Position numbers and translations under genes: made by a program. Below are positions 1-7,440 of a stretch of 8,459 nt of DNA, piece after piece (position 1 is the stretch's first letter; every line of letters starts with the position of its first letter). The notes under the pieces were generated by a model that worked only from the letters and a program-made list of their open reading frames with translations, was not told the origin of the DNA and did no database searches. Source of the stretch: Verrucomicrobia bacterium 12-59-8 (GTDB taxonomy: Bacteria > Verrucomicrobiota > Verrucomicrobiae > Verrucomicrobiales > Verrucomicrobiaceae); assembly GCA_002279765.1 (NCBI GenBank), contig NCCR01000181.1, positions 1 through 8,459 of the forward strand, in the 5' to 3' direction.

Positions 1-1956
1 GTCGCTTCACAGGCCGCCGCCGATTTGCTACCCAATGCTAGTACCCCGTTTGATAATGGTGCGAATGCCAACAATGTGATCTCCGATTTTTCCGGACTCG
101 GATCTTTCAGTGCGAACGTGAACGAATTTCGTCTGGGATACGGCATAAACGTCAACAGCACGCTGACACTCTCTGACACCAGCAACAGCATCACGGCCAA
201 TGTGGTGCAGATCTCAAACAGCAACACGTTCAATTCCGGCACCAGCACGCTGGTGCTCGGTGCCGGGGTCAACACATTCATCACGGATGCCATCAACATC
301 GGTGTCTCGAAGGGGGTGGGCACGATCAAATTTGCCTCCCAGACCGCAGGCAGCGCTGGCACAGTTGTGATTGGTGGCAAAACTGGAGCCACCACCAACA
401 TCACCGTGGGCAGTTCTTTGACCACGGCCACCGGAGCCTTCCCCACTGGAACGCTTGATCTGCGGGGGCACAACGCCACGGTCACAGCGGGTGCGCTGAT
501 CATCGGCAAGCGCAGCAGCGGCGGCAGCGGCGGGACGGCTGGCACGGTGTATTTTGATGGCGGCACCTTCTCCGCCAACACTGTCGAAATCGGCACCATG
601 AGCGGCAACGCGGGCACCAGCGCACCGGGGCCGACGGCCAGCGGCCAGTTGATCATCAGCGGCGGCACCTTCACTGTGAACAGCGGCGGCAGTTTCGTCC
701 TAGCCACTTATGCGAACACCAACACCTTTGGCATCGCCACGGCCACGCTCACCATCAGCGGTGGCACCCTGATCTCGAATGTGAACATCGTCGAAGGCGG
801 CGGCGCGGGTGCCACCCCCACAAATACAGTCAGCACCATCACTCTCAGCGGTGGCACACTGGACATGACCGGGCACAGCATTGGGGACTCCACCAACACC
901 ATCAACACTCTGACACTCGCTTCCGGCACACTCAAAGATGTACAGGAAATCAACGGCGGTGGGGCGGTCACCAAAAGCACCTCGGGCACCCTCGTGCTCC
1001 TCGGCACCAACACCTACACCGGGGCGACAACGATCAGCGCAGGCACCCTGCAGGCGGGCAATGGCGGCACCTCTGGAACGCTGGGTTCCGGCGATGTGAT
1101 CGATAACGCCACGCTGGCCTTCAACCGCAGTGATCTCCTGACGGTGGCCAACAATATCAGCGGCTCAGGTGTGGTAAATCAAACCGGCACCGGCACTACC
1201 GTGCTTAGCGGTGCCAATGCCTACACTGGACAGACCACGGCCAGTTCCGGCAGCCTACTGGTGAACAATTCATACGCTGGCCCTGATTCCGCCACCGGCA
1301 CCAATACGGTGCAGGTCAATGCAAACGCGACTCTTGGCGGCACGGGAAATATTGCCGGCTCCGTCAATCTTGTTGCGAATGCGACTCTGGCACCGGGTGG
1401 TAATGCCGCGACCATCGCCGCAAGCACGACTGGATTGAGCACAGACATCGGCACGGTGCTGGTCGGTGGCAATCTCACCGTCGGTGCCTCCGCCATGGTG
1501 GCTCTGCAATTGAACAGCGGCGACAGTGGCTTGACCGCCACCTTTGATCCCATTACCAGCCGTCTGACCAGTATCAGCGGTACCGCCACTGATGGGGGCA
1601 ACGACCGCATCATCGTGAATGGCACCCTGTCCCTCGACGCGGCATCCACCATCAATGTCACCCTCGGAACCAGTTTCACGCCAAGCTATCAAGCGGTGTT
1701 TGATCTGGTGGATTGGACCGGCTCCAATATTTCGCTGGCCTATTATGACTCAGGCACCGGCATGCGCGTGGGAGGCAGCACCGACAACGCGGCTTACGCG
1801 CTCGATCTGCCCGATCTCACGGCTTACGACAGCAGATGGTTCTGGGATGTGAGCCAGTTCGGCAGCACCGGCGTCATCGCCATCGTGCCGGAGCCCAGCC
1901 GCGCCCTGCTGCTGCTCTGCGGCCTGCTCGGCCTAGGATTGCGGCGCCGACGGTAA
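1..1956 (+). CDS. PEP-CTERM surface/secreted protein with autotransporter-associated beta-strand repeats (5' partial)
   Basis: The frame is open from base 1 (VASQAAADLL...) to a TAA at 1954-1956, giving 651 visible residues. The true start is upstream of the window, and the in-frame TTG at 25 is not a convincing start. The protein is rich in Gly, Ser, Thr and Asn. Motifs of the form T-(L/I)-SGGT-(L/F) recur near bases 649, 748 and 838, with a degenerate copy near 910, as expected of a stacked beta-solenoid. Two good matches to the autotransporter-associated beta-strand repeat (PATR type) lie near residues 318-352 (SGTLVLLGTNTYTGATTIS) and 386-422 (VLSGANAYTGQTTASSGSLL). There is no C-terminal beta-barrel. 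The protein instead ends in a PEP-CTERM signal: Pro-Glu-Pro at residues 630-632, a Leu/Gly-rich hydrophobic stretch and four terminal arginines. It is therefore probably exported by Sec and processed by an exosortase encoded elsewhere. The passenger's function is unknown. It converges on the transglutaminase gene. Confidence 0.88.
   Translation, partial: VASQAAADLLPNASTPFDNGANANNVISDFSGLGSFSANVNEFRLGYGINVNSTLTLSDTSNSITANVVQISNSNTFNSGTSTLVLGAGVNTFITDAINIGVSKGVGTIKFASQTAGSAGTVVIGGKTGATTNITVGSSLTTATGAFPTGTLDLRGHNATVTAGALIIGKRSSGGSGGTAGTVYFDGGTFSANTVEIGTMSGNAGTSAPGPTASGQLIISGGTFTVNSGGSFVLATYANTNTFGIATATLTISGGTLISNVNIVEGGGAGATPTNTVSTITLSGGTLDMTGHSIGDSTNTINTLTLASGTLKDVQEINGGGAVTKSTSGTLVLLGTNTYTGATTISAGTLQAGNGGTSGTLGSGDVIDNATLAFNRSDLLTVANNISGSGVVNQTGTGTTVLSGANAYTGQTTASSGSLLVNNSYAGPDSATGTNTVQVNANATLGGTGNIAGSVNLVANATLAPGGNAATIAASTTGLSTDIGTVLVGGNLTVGASAMVALQLNSGDSGLTATFDPITSRLTSISGTATDGGNDRIIVNGTLSLDAASTINVTLGTSFTPSYQAVFDLVDWTGSNISLAYYDSGTGMRVGGSTDNAAYALDLPDLTAYDSRWFWDVSQFGSTGVIAIVPEPSRALLLLCGLLGLGLRRRR
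1888..1953 (+). other. PEP-CTERM exosortase sorting signal
   Basis: This is the last 22 codons of the beta-repeat protein. It begins with Pro-Glu-Pro and is followed by Ser-Arg-Ala, then a hydrophobic segment (LLLLCGLLGLGL), and closes with RRRR just before the stop. This three-part layout defines PEP-CTERM signals, in which an exosortase cleaves and the protein goes to the outer surface or extracellular matrix. A substrate like this implies an exosortase (EpsH-like) gene elsewhere in the genome; none is in the window. Confidence 0.88.
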
Positions 1957-1973
1957 CCGAGCCGCCTTGAGGA

Positions 1974-4910
1974 TCAGCTGTCAGCAACAGCCCTTTTTCC
2001 GGACACCTCACGCGGCTTGATGCGCCAGGCATTCACCCCTTGTCTGAAGGCCTCGAAGAGGTCTGCTCCGCCATATCTGCCGCTCACATACATCTCAGCT
2101 AGCCGCCCCATCTGCAGGGCAAGATCGGGACGCGCCAGCGCCACACGCTCTGCAAAGGCGAGCGGCCCCTCGCTGGCAGCGTAGGGCGGCACGCCAGCCC
2201 TGGCCAGGCGTCGGCACAGCCGCTGCCAGATCCGCCGCCAGGGATCGGCATGGCGGGCGGGGCGTCGCAGCCACCAGGTCACGAGCAGTGCCCCCACCAG
2301 CACTAAGGCGGCGCTCGGGATGAGCAGCACCAGTTTGCTCTGCCGCAGACCGACCCGCTCCAGCAGACTGCGCTGGGATTCCTGGTTGTAGTCGATGACC
2401 TGGTTCTGCCAGTCGTAGTTGACGCTGTCCCACCACAGGCGCATGCGCTGCCAACTGCGCCCCCAGAGAGAGCGGCGCTGGCGCTCCGCCTCCTCGGCAC
2501 CACCGGCCAGAAAGGCACGCAGGTCGATGTTCACTCGGTCAGGCGCGAGCGCAGCGGTGGGGTCGATGCGCAGCCAGCCATACTTTTCCAGCCACACCTC
2601 CGTCCAGGCATGCACATCACTTTGCTTCACGATGAGGTAGCCGCCGTTGTGGTCGGAGAATTCACCGCCGAGATAACCGACGACGATGCGTGATGGGACG
2701 CCAGCCATGCGCATGAGCGTGGCAAAGCTGGCGCTGAAGTGCTCGCAGAAACCGACGCGGCGGCGCAGAACGAAGTCTTCGAGCGCCTGCGGCCCCTGAT
2801 ACTCGCCCGGCTCCAGCGTGTAGCTGAACCCCTGTGTTCTCACGTAGTTGAGCGCGATCTGCACCAACTGCTCGTCATTTTGTGTCACCGATTCCCAGTA
2901 GTCGGTGAGCTGCCGGAGCTTGGGGGAGATGGTTGCCGGGAGTTGCAGCGCGGCTTTCCGATGACTTTCCAGCAGCTCACGCACTGGTGGCAGCTCCATG
3001 CGCGAGACGACCTCGAAGCGCTCTGAACTCTGCACAGAGAAGGGGGAAACGAGCGATTGATCAAATTCGGGAGCCAGCTCCTCGCCACGCAATTTGGCCA
3101 TGAGCGGCAGATCCAGCGCGGGCAGCCAGCGTTTGCCATGCGCCTCCAGATCAATGATCTGGCGCACATTCACGTCACGTTTTGGACCTAGCAGCTGGGG
3201 TGAATAGCTCAGACGATCGCCACGCGTCCAGCGCATGCCTTCGCAATGCCAGAGCGTGAGGCATCGCCAGTAGCGCAGCTCGTTCGAAGGCATGCCGCCG
3301 TCTGGAAAGCGTACGCGGAAAGACACGTCCGAACGCTGGGCCACTTTGGCGATGTTGCCGGGATCAAGCACGTTGTCGAGGCCCGTTTCGCCAAAGCGGC
3401 TGCGTCCGAGGGCGGAACCGAGATCAAGCAACCCGCGCGGAAACACAAAGAACAGCAGCACAGCCAGGGGCAGCGCCTGGGCAAACAGCGTGGCAGTCAC
3501 GCGCAGCGGCTCACGCACCCCGGGAATGCTGCGGCGAAAACGCACCATGCAGGCGGTGATGCTCAGCACCACCACCACCGTCCACACGGAACGGGAGAGG
3601 TGATTTTCCAGCAGCACCGCGCAGAAGGCAAGAAACCAGCCGATGAGAGCGAGCACTTGAAATTCACGTGGCGTGCGGCTTTCCAGCATCTTGGCTCCGG
3701 CGAGCACGAGCAGCAGCGCAATGCCCGGCTCCATGCCACCCAGTTCACCGTAATCGAGATAGACCGCCGTGGCACCGGCAATGATGACGCCCACGCGCAC
3801 GAGCAGGTGAGGCACGGCCATGCGCAGCATTCCGCGCCAGATCAGGCACAAAGCACACACCACCAGACCCGAGGTGGCGATGTAGCCACGCAGCGGCAGG
3901 ATGGCGAGCAGCAGCGCCACGCTCAGAAACAGCAACGGCCGTTTGGGCAGGAAGGTGGACTGCTCCAGGCTCATCACGCTGTCCGCCTTCCCCGCCTGCA
4001 ACTCACTCGAATGCGCGGAACCGCTATCCGTGCCCGATTGCGTGGAGAGGGCATCCAGGCAGCGCCGCTGGTGGGCCGGACCGTGACCAGCGCGAATGAT
4101 GCAGCCGGGCATGCGCAGCTCGTAGGGCCTGCCTTCGCTCTCACAAATCTCCATCCAGCGGGCGAGCTGCGCCGCACGGGCAGGTTCATCGAGTGTCAGT
4201 GCGTTCCAGTCGAGCACCACAGCACCTTGCACACCGCTGCTCCACAATTTGACCATCAGCGGACCACCACGCGCCGCTGCACGCCAGTCGATGTGGCGTG
4301 GGGAATCCCCCGCGCGCCATTCGCGCAGACCGGCAAAGTCATCCCCACCGCCGGCATGCTGGTGGTAGGAGGAAACCGCGACGGCATCGCCCTGCCTTGA
4401 AGTGTCTGGCGCAGGCAGCGGCAGATCGCCCTCAGCTTTGGGGTGTACCCGACGCACCCATGAAGTTTCGACCACGCACTCTGCCGCGAACAGGCCCAGC
4501 GGGTACACACTGCGCACGAGCAGTTGCAGCGCACCGCCAGCATGGCGCACGGGGGGCGGCAGCTCAACGAGCACGGTCCCACCTGCCGGAACGCGCTCCA
4601 CAAATACAGGTTTAGTGGCACCGATAACGAACACTTCGAGGCCGCAGACCGGCAGAGCCCCTGTGGCACGCAGTTCCACAGGAATGCCCCTGGCGGCATC
4701 CTGTGCCGCAGGCCTGGCACCGGCCAGCCGGACGTTCAGGCCGTGTAAATTGGCCCGCGCATGCAGCCAGGAGAGCAGCCCCATCATCGCGGTGAGCAGC
4801 GCGATCAAATGCGCCGCACCATTGGACTGCGCCTCTGCCGCATACCACATGCCCGTCACGATGGCCAGCAGAGCCAGCGTGTGTCGGTTCCAGCGCACGC
4901 GCACTTTCAT
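1974..4910 (-). CDS. DUF58 protein fused to TgpA-like membrane transglutaminase
   Basis: This 978-residue protein combines two families that are usually encoded by separate adjacent genes. Residues 1-50 hold two membrane segments (about 11-27 and 33-49). The DUF58 core is near 185-225, with the hallmark REWRAGDSPRHIDWRAAAR (197-213). A hydrophilic Ser/Gly-rich linker (about 290-312) leads to Met313 (codon at 3972-3974). There a TgpA-like part begins with six or seven membrane segments between about 324 and 490. A transglutaminase-like domain follows at about 680-790, with an intact apparent triad: Cys722 (VGFCEHFSASF), His767 (DVHAWTEVW) and Asp783 (RIDPTAA). A further membrane segment lies at 859-880, then a DUF4129-like tail ending near RYGG (945-948). 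The transglutaminase domain should face the periplasm. The ATG at 4908-4910 lies 4 bases after the moxR stop, which suggests translational coupling. The substrate is unknown. A lost stop or an undetected frameshift at the junction would instead give two genes, with the second starting at 3974. Confidence 0.9.
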   Translation of the reverse strand: MKVRVRWNRHTLALLAIVTGMWYAAEAQSNGAAHLIALLTAMMGLLSWLHARANLHGLNVRLAGARPAAQDAARGIPVELRATGALPVCGLEVFVIGATKPVFVERVPAGGTVLVELPPPVRHAGGALQLLVRSVYPLGLFAAECVVETSWVRRVHPKAEGDLPLPAPDTSRQGDAVAVSSYHQHAGGGDDFAGLREWRAGDSPRHIDWRAAARGGPLMVKLWSSGVQGAVVLDWNALTLDEPARAAQLARWMEICESEGRPYELRMPGCIIRAGHGPAHQRRCLDALSTQSGTDSGSAHSSELQAGKADSVMSLEQSTFLPKRPLLFLSVALLLAILPLRGYIATSGLVVCALCLIWRGMLRMAVPHLLVRVGVIIAGATAVYLDYGELGGMEPGIALLLVLAGAKMLESRTPREFQVLALIGWFLAFCAVLLENHLSRSVWTVVVVLSITACMVRFRRSIPGVREPLRVTATLFAQALPLAVLLFFVFPRGLLDLGSALGRSRFGETGLDNVLDPGNIAKVAQRSDVSFRVRFPDGGMPSNELRYWRCLTLWHCEGMRWTRGDRLSYSPQLLGPKRDVNVRQIIDLEAHGKRWLPALDLPLMAKLRGEELAPEFDQSLVSPFSVQSSERFEVVSRMELPPVRELLESHRKAALQLPATISPKLRQLTDYWESVTQNDEQLVQIALNYVRTQGFSYTLEPGEYQGPQALEDFVLRRRVGFCEHFSASFATLMRMAGVPSRIVVGYLGGEFSDHNGGYLIVKQSDVHAWTEVWLEKYGWLRIDPTAALAPDRVNIDLRAFLAGGAEEAERQRRSLWGRSWQRMRLWWDSVNYDWQNQVIDYNQESQRSLLERVGLRQSKLVLLIPSAALVLVGALLVTWWLRRPARHADPWRRIWQRLCRRLARAGVPPYAASEGPLAFAERVALARPDLALQMGRLAEMYVSGRYGGADLFEAFRQGVNAWRIKPREVSGKRAVADS

Positions 4911-4914
4911 GGCA

Positions 4915-5880
4915 TCACGGTACCGGGGTTTCAGCGATCAACTGCCGCGCCAGATCATTGCCGCTCATGCCATCGGCGGCATGTTCGAGACGGTGTCCCA
5001 TGACAACCACGGCGACGGCCTGAATGTCTTCCGGCAGCACCATCACCCGGCCATTGAGCAGGGCCGAAGCACGTGCGGCGGCCAGCACGGCCAGACCGGC
5101 GCGCGGCGAGAGCCCGCGCCCCTGCACGCGACTGGCGGCCAGCAGGTCCTGTAGGTAATCGAGCAGGGCTGGTGCCGCGTACACCGCGCGTGCCCAAGTC
5201 TGCAACTGCTGCAGTTCAAGAAAGGACATCGCCGGCTGCATCACACGTAGGAGCTCGCGGCGCTCCTGCCCCTCCAGCAGGGCGCGTTCAGCGCTGCGGT
5301 CTGGCACGCCAAGCGCGAGGCGCATGAGGAAGCGGTCCATCTGCGACTCCGGCAGCATATAGGTGCCTATTTGCGAAGAGGGATTCTGCGTGGCGATGAC
5401 AAAGAACGGCTCCGGCAGCGCGTGCGTGCTGCCGTCAGCGGTCACCTTCCCTTCCTCCATCGCTTCGAGCAGCGCCGACTGGGTCTTGGGGGTGGCGCGG
5501 TTGATTTCATCCGCCAGCAGCACCTGCGTGAAGACCGGGCCGCGATGAAAATGAAACACCGCTGTGTCACGGTCATACACCGAGGCACCAAGAATGTCCG
5601 CAGGCAGGAGATCGCTGGTGAACTGAACGCGGCGGAAACCTAGCCCCAGGGCCTGCGCCAGCGCCTGGGAGAGCATCGTTTTGCCAACGCCCGGCTGATC
5701 TTCAAACAACAAGTGCCCGCGTGCCAAGAGGCAGGTCACCGCGAGGCGTACGACATTCTCCTTGCCCAGAATGATCTGCGATACGCGCTCAATGATGGTG
5801 GCGATTTGTTGGGACGCTTGCAAAGCGGTAGCGGCGGGCAGCATGGCGTCGGCAGGTGAATGAAAAGCGCGTGAAGACAC
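4915..5880 (-). CDS. MoxR-family AAA+ ATPase
   Basis: This is a 321-residue cytoplasmic AAA+ ATPase of usual MoxR length. It has a Walker A motif, EDQPGVGKT (residues 60-68, Lys67), and a Walker B motif, VLLADEINRA (120-129, Asp124/Glu125). Sensor 1 is in VIATQNP (Asn166) and sensor 2 in GLSPRA (Arg260). The lid region ends with VLPEDIQAVA, typical of the family. MoxR proteins act as chaperone-like ATPases that mature or activate partner proteins and are commonly encoded directly before DUF58 proteins, as here. The likely client is therefore the downstream DUF58-transglutaminase, though this is inference from context. The start is uncertain: the longest frame uses GTG at 5878-5880, and an ATG at Met13 (5842-5844) is an alternative. 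Neither has a clear Shine-Dalgarno sequence. The 84-base gap upstream carries no convincing promoter. Confidence 0.95.
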   Translation of the reverse strand: MSSRAFHSPADAMLPAATALQASQQIATIIERVSQIILGKENVVRLAVTCLLARGHLLFEDQPGVGKTMLSQALAQALGLGFRRVQFTSDLLPADILGASVYDRDTAVFHFHRGPVFTQVLLADEINRATPKTQSALLEAMEEGKVTADGSTHALPEPFFVIATQNPSSQIGTYMLPESQMDRFLMRLALGVPDRSAERALLEGQERRELLRVMQPAMSFLELQQLQTWARAVYAAPALLDYLQDLLAASRVQGRGLSPRAGLAVLAAARASALLNGRVMVLPEDIQAVAVVVMGHRLEHAADGMSGNDLARQLIAETPVP

Positions 5881-5964
5881 GAGTGGAGGGATTAGGTCTA
5901 CAAGTGTCGTCGATTAGCCGGCTGGAAAGCAAGTCTGCATTCATCTGAACTGACAAAATGCGCT

Positions 5965-6210
5965 CTAAATCTGCTGCAGTTTATTCCGCTCGTTCGGCGT
6001 GTGGCAGACGGGGCAGATGGTAACGGCAATCTTGCGCTTGGCCTCGCACGCATAAGCCGTGCCGCAGATGCGACACTGAATGGCAATGCGCCGCCGATAG
6101 ACCTCCCGCTTGCGGTCGCGCCAGAAGCTGTGAAACCACAGCACGCAGACCGTCGTGACCCCGACCGCCATGAACAGAATGATCAAACCACCGAGCGGAA
6201 TGGGAATCAT
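5965..6210 (-). CDS. Small membrane-anchored zinc-ribbon protein (hypothetical)
   Basis: This is an 81-residue protein of no recognised family. Residues 5-27 form one hydrophobic membrane segment, followed by a strongly basic stretch (RDRKREVYRRR, 31-41) that should stay in the cytoplasm by the positive-inside rule. The C-terminal half has two CxxC knuckles, CRIC (46-49) and CPVC (66-69), 16 residues apart. This is the pattern of a zinc ribbon or rubredoxin-like knuckle, so a cytoplasmic zinc-binding domain on a membrane anchor is likely. A longer frame begins at 6252, but the ATG at 6208-6210 is preferred. It overlaps the TGA of the TonB-like gene as ATGA and has a GGAGGT 12 bases upstream. 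The gene stops with TAG at 5965-5967. It may be an adaptor between the Exb-like and MoxR/transglutaminase halves of the operon, but nothing in the sequence proves this. Confidence 0.75.
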   Translation of the reverse strand: MIPIPLGGLIILFMAVGVTTVCVLWFHSFWRDRKREVYRRRIAIQCRICGTAYACEAKRKIAVTICPVCHTPNERNKLQQI

Positions 6211-6947
6211 GGTGCTGCGGCCACCTCCCAGCGGAAGGAGATTTCGCCCCACTCGACAGGCTGCACCGCAGAAGGCGCGAACCGCAGCGCTACGACCGCT
6301 GCATGCAGTTGCCGCATGACATCGGCGTCTTCGACACTGCTCAGCGGCAGCGCAGTGATGATCTGCCCGGCACTGCCAATGGCCACGCGGAACTGCACTC
6401 GGGTGGGCTGCGTGAGCTTGATGCCGCCAAGTTCCACACTCGCGGGGCTGCGCTTCGACAGTGCAGGGCTGATGATGGCATGCAGATTTGCAGCGGGTGG
6501 CGCAACCACAGGATCCACGGCACGGCGCGGCACCGGGGGCAGCACATCAGCAGCAGCAGTGAACAATCGTGGCTGGTGGATGGCGGTGGCGGCGGGCTCC
6601 AGCTCGCGCAGCTTGATCTCATGACCATCAAAGGAGGGATGAAATGCCAGCAGAGGGCTTTCAACCAGAGAAGCGGAGTCGTCGTCGCTCAACAGCGCAA
6701 AACTCCGGTCCTGCGCCCGGTGAATGAGCGCCAGCTCCGCCGGATTGCGGGGGTCCAGCGAGATCACATGCTGCGGCGTGACCGGCAGCCGCTGCGTCAC
6801 CGGATGCACTATGCTAAAGATGAAAAAGAAGCCGGACATCGCCGCCATCAGCAGCACCAGCGCTCCAACCAGTCGCCACAGTGAATGATCGCGCACATCC
6901 CAGGCGAAGATCAGCCCGTGTGCGGTTGGATGCGGTTTCGTGGACAT
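6207..6947 (-). CDS. Single-pass inner-membrane protein with TonB-like C-terminal domain
   Basis: This is a 246-residue protein whose architecture resembles an energy transducer. It has a short cytoplasmic N-terminus, one membrane segment (about 24-47, LWRLVGALVLLMAAMSGFFF), a periplasmic region with a proline-rich part (about 136-162), and a compact end. The end (about 182-243) reads VQFRVAIGSAGQI, then MRQLHAAVVALRFAP, then WGEISFRWEV. This follows the TonB C-terminal pattern of a strand, a Gly-rich turn, a helix ending in a-x-RF-x-P, and a final strand. The match is by pattern only and is weak. Position after exbB and exbD, where tonB often lies, supports the call. The ATG at 6945-6947 is chosen because it lies 16 bases after the exbD stop, whereas the longer frame from 7028 would overlap exbD by 65 bases. 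The spacer is much shorter and less charged than in classical TonB. An unrelated periplasmic protein remains possible. Confidence 0.65.
   Translation of the reverse strand: MSTKPHPTAHGLIFAWDVRDHSLWRLVGALVLLMAAMSGFFFIFSIVHPVTQRLPVTPQHVISLDPRNPAELALIHRAQDRSFALLSDDDSASLVESPLLAFHPSFDGHEIKLRELEPAATAIHQPRLFTAAADVLPPVPRRAVDPVVAPPAANLHAIISPALSKRSPASVELGGIKLTQPTRVQFRVAIGSAGQIITALPLSSVEDADVMRQLHAAVVALRFAPSAVQPVEWGEISFRWEVAAAP
6223..6228 (-). promoter_or_regulatory. Ribosome binding site deciding the zinc-ribbon start
   Basis: GGAGGT is read on the minus strand, 12 bases before the ATG at 6208-6210 and inside the end of the TonB-like gene. It is the strongest Shine-Dalgarno match I could see among the operon's genes. 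It supports the short start over the upstream start at 6252, although the spacing is somewhat long. Confidence 0.45.
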
Positions 6948-6963
6948 CGTCAACAAGGCTGCT

Positions 6964-7368
6964 TTACGACTTAGGCGGCACGGTGGAATACGCGACTTCG
7001 TAACCGAGTTCGAGCGCGATGTTACCAATCTCGATCACGCGGCCATGCTGCGCCTGTTTGGCGGCGTGAATGATGGCGCGGCGTTCGCCTTCGCGGTTCG
7101 CCCTGAGCTTCTCGCGCAGTTCAGCCATGGAGATGCGCGCCCCGTCAAAATACAGCGCATTTTCCAGCCCGGCGGGCACGGTGATGATGTGGGCGCGGTC
7201 AAAACCCGTCAGCCGCGAGTTCGACTGCGGCTGCTCGACCTTGATCCCCGACTGAACGACAAAGTTACTGGTGAGCAGGAAATACACCAGCAGCAGCAGG
7301 ATCGTGTTCAGCAGCGGCACCGTGTACAGCCAGGGGCTTTGCTTGGGCAGATGACTCTCGAGCTTCAT
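6964..7368 (-). CDS. exbD: ExbD/TolR-family protein, divergent, lacking the membrane Asp
   Basis: This is a 134-residue protein of normal ExbD/TolR length. It has a short cytoplasmic N-terminus, one membrane helix (about 17-33) and a periplasmic domain. The helix and following sequence, PLLNTILLLLVYFLLTS then NFVVQSGIKVEQP, match the family pattern P-L-x-D-x-x-L-L-L-L-x-F-F-x-L-T-S closely. However, position 21 is Asn (AAC, bases 7306-7308) where the family has its proton-carrying Asp (Asp25 in E. coli ExbD). No other acidic residue lies in the helix; the nearest is Glu4. Known ExbD proteins form a channel with ExbB that converts the proton gradient into motion for TonB or similar partners. 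The gene lies 72 bases after exbB and 16 bases before the TonB-like gene. Family membership is well supported, but conventional proton coupling is doubtful. The start is the ATG at 7366-7368. Confidence 0.85.
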   Translation of the reverse strand: MKLESHLPKQSPWLYTVPLLNTILLLLVYFLLTSNFVVQSGIKVEQPQSNSRLTGFDRAHIITVPAGLENALYFDGARISMAELREKLRANREGERRAIIHAAKQAQHGRVIEIGNIALELGYEVAYSTVPPKS

Positions 7369-7440
7369 GGTTGATCCGGCGATGGGCGCAGTATCGGCGG
7401 CGTGCAGTGGTTGGGCCAGCCGAAAATGCGCTGCGGGCGC

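Noticed and set aside
1221..1692. Minus-strand open frames opposite the beta-repeat protein
   Set aside because: They are shadows of repetitive Gly/Thr/Ser codons; the + frame has recognisable PATR repeats and a PEP-CTERM end.
1941..1965. GCGGC...GCCGC inverted repeat at the convergent gene ends as a bidirectional terminator
   Set aside because: The stem is only 5 bases with a loop of about 14 bases, and no T-tract follows on either strand. It could contribute to termination but is not supported.
3246..4400. A 384-codon open frame on the + strand opposite the DUF58-transglutaminase gene
   Set aside because: It is rich in His, Gln, Arg and Ala, has no recognisable motif, and lies entirely antisense to a gene with clear domains and an intact catalytic triad. 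It is a by-product of high G+C at third codon positions.
5881..5964. A second promoter in the 84-base gap before moxR
   Set aside because: TTGTCA (5951-5956, minus strand) resembles a -35 box, but no acceptable -10 box lies at 16-18 bases from it.
7306..7308. Reading the ExbD Asn21 as a frame or start-site artefact
   Set aside because: The codon was re-read from the complementary strand as AAC, and the flanking PLL and TILLLL residues align with the family without gaps, so the substitution is real in this sequence.
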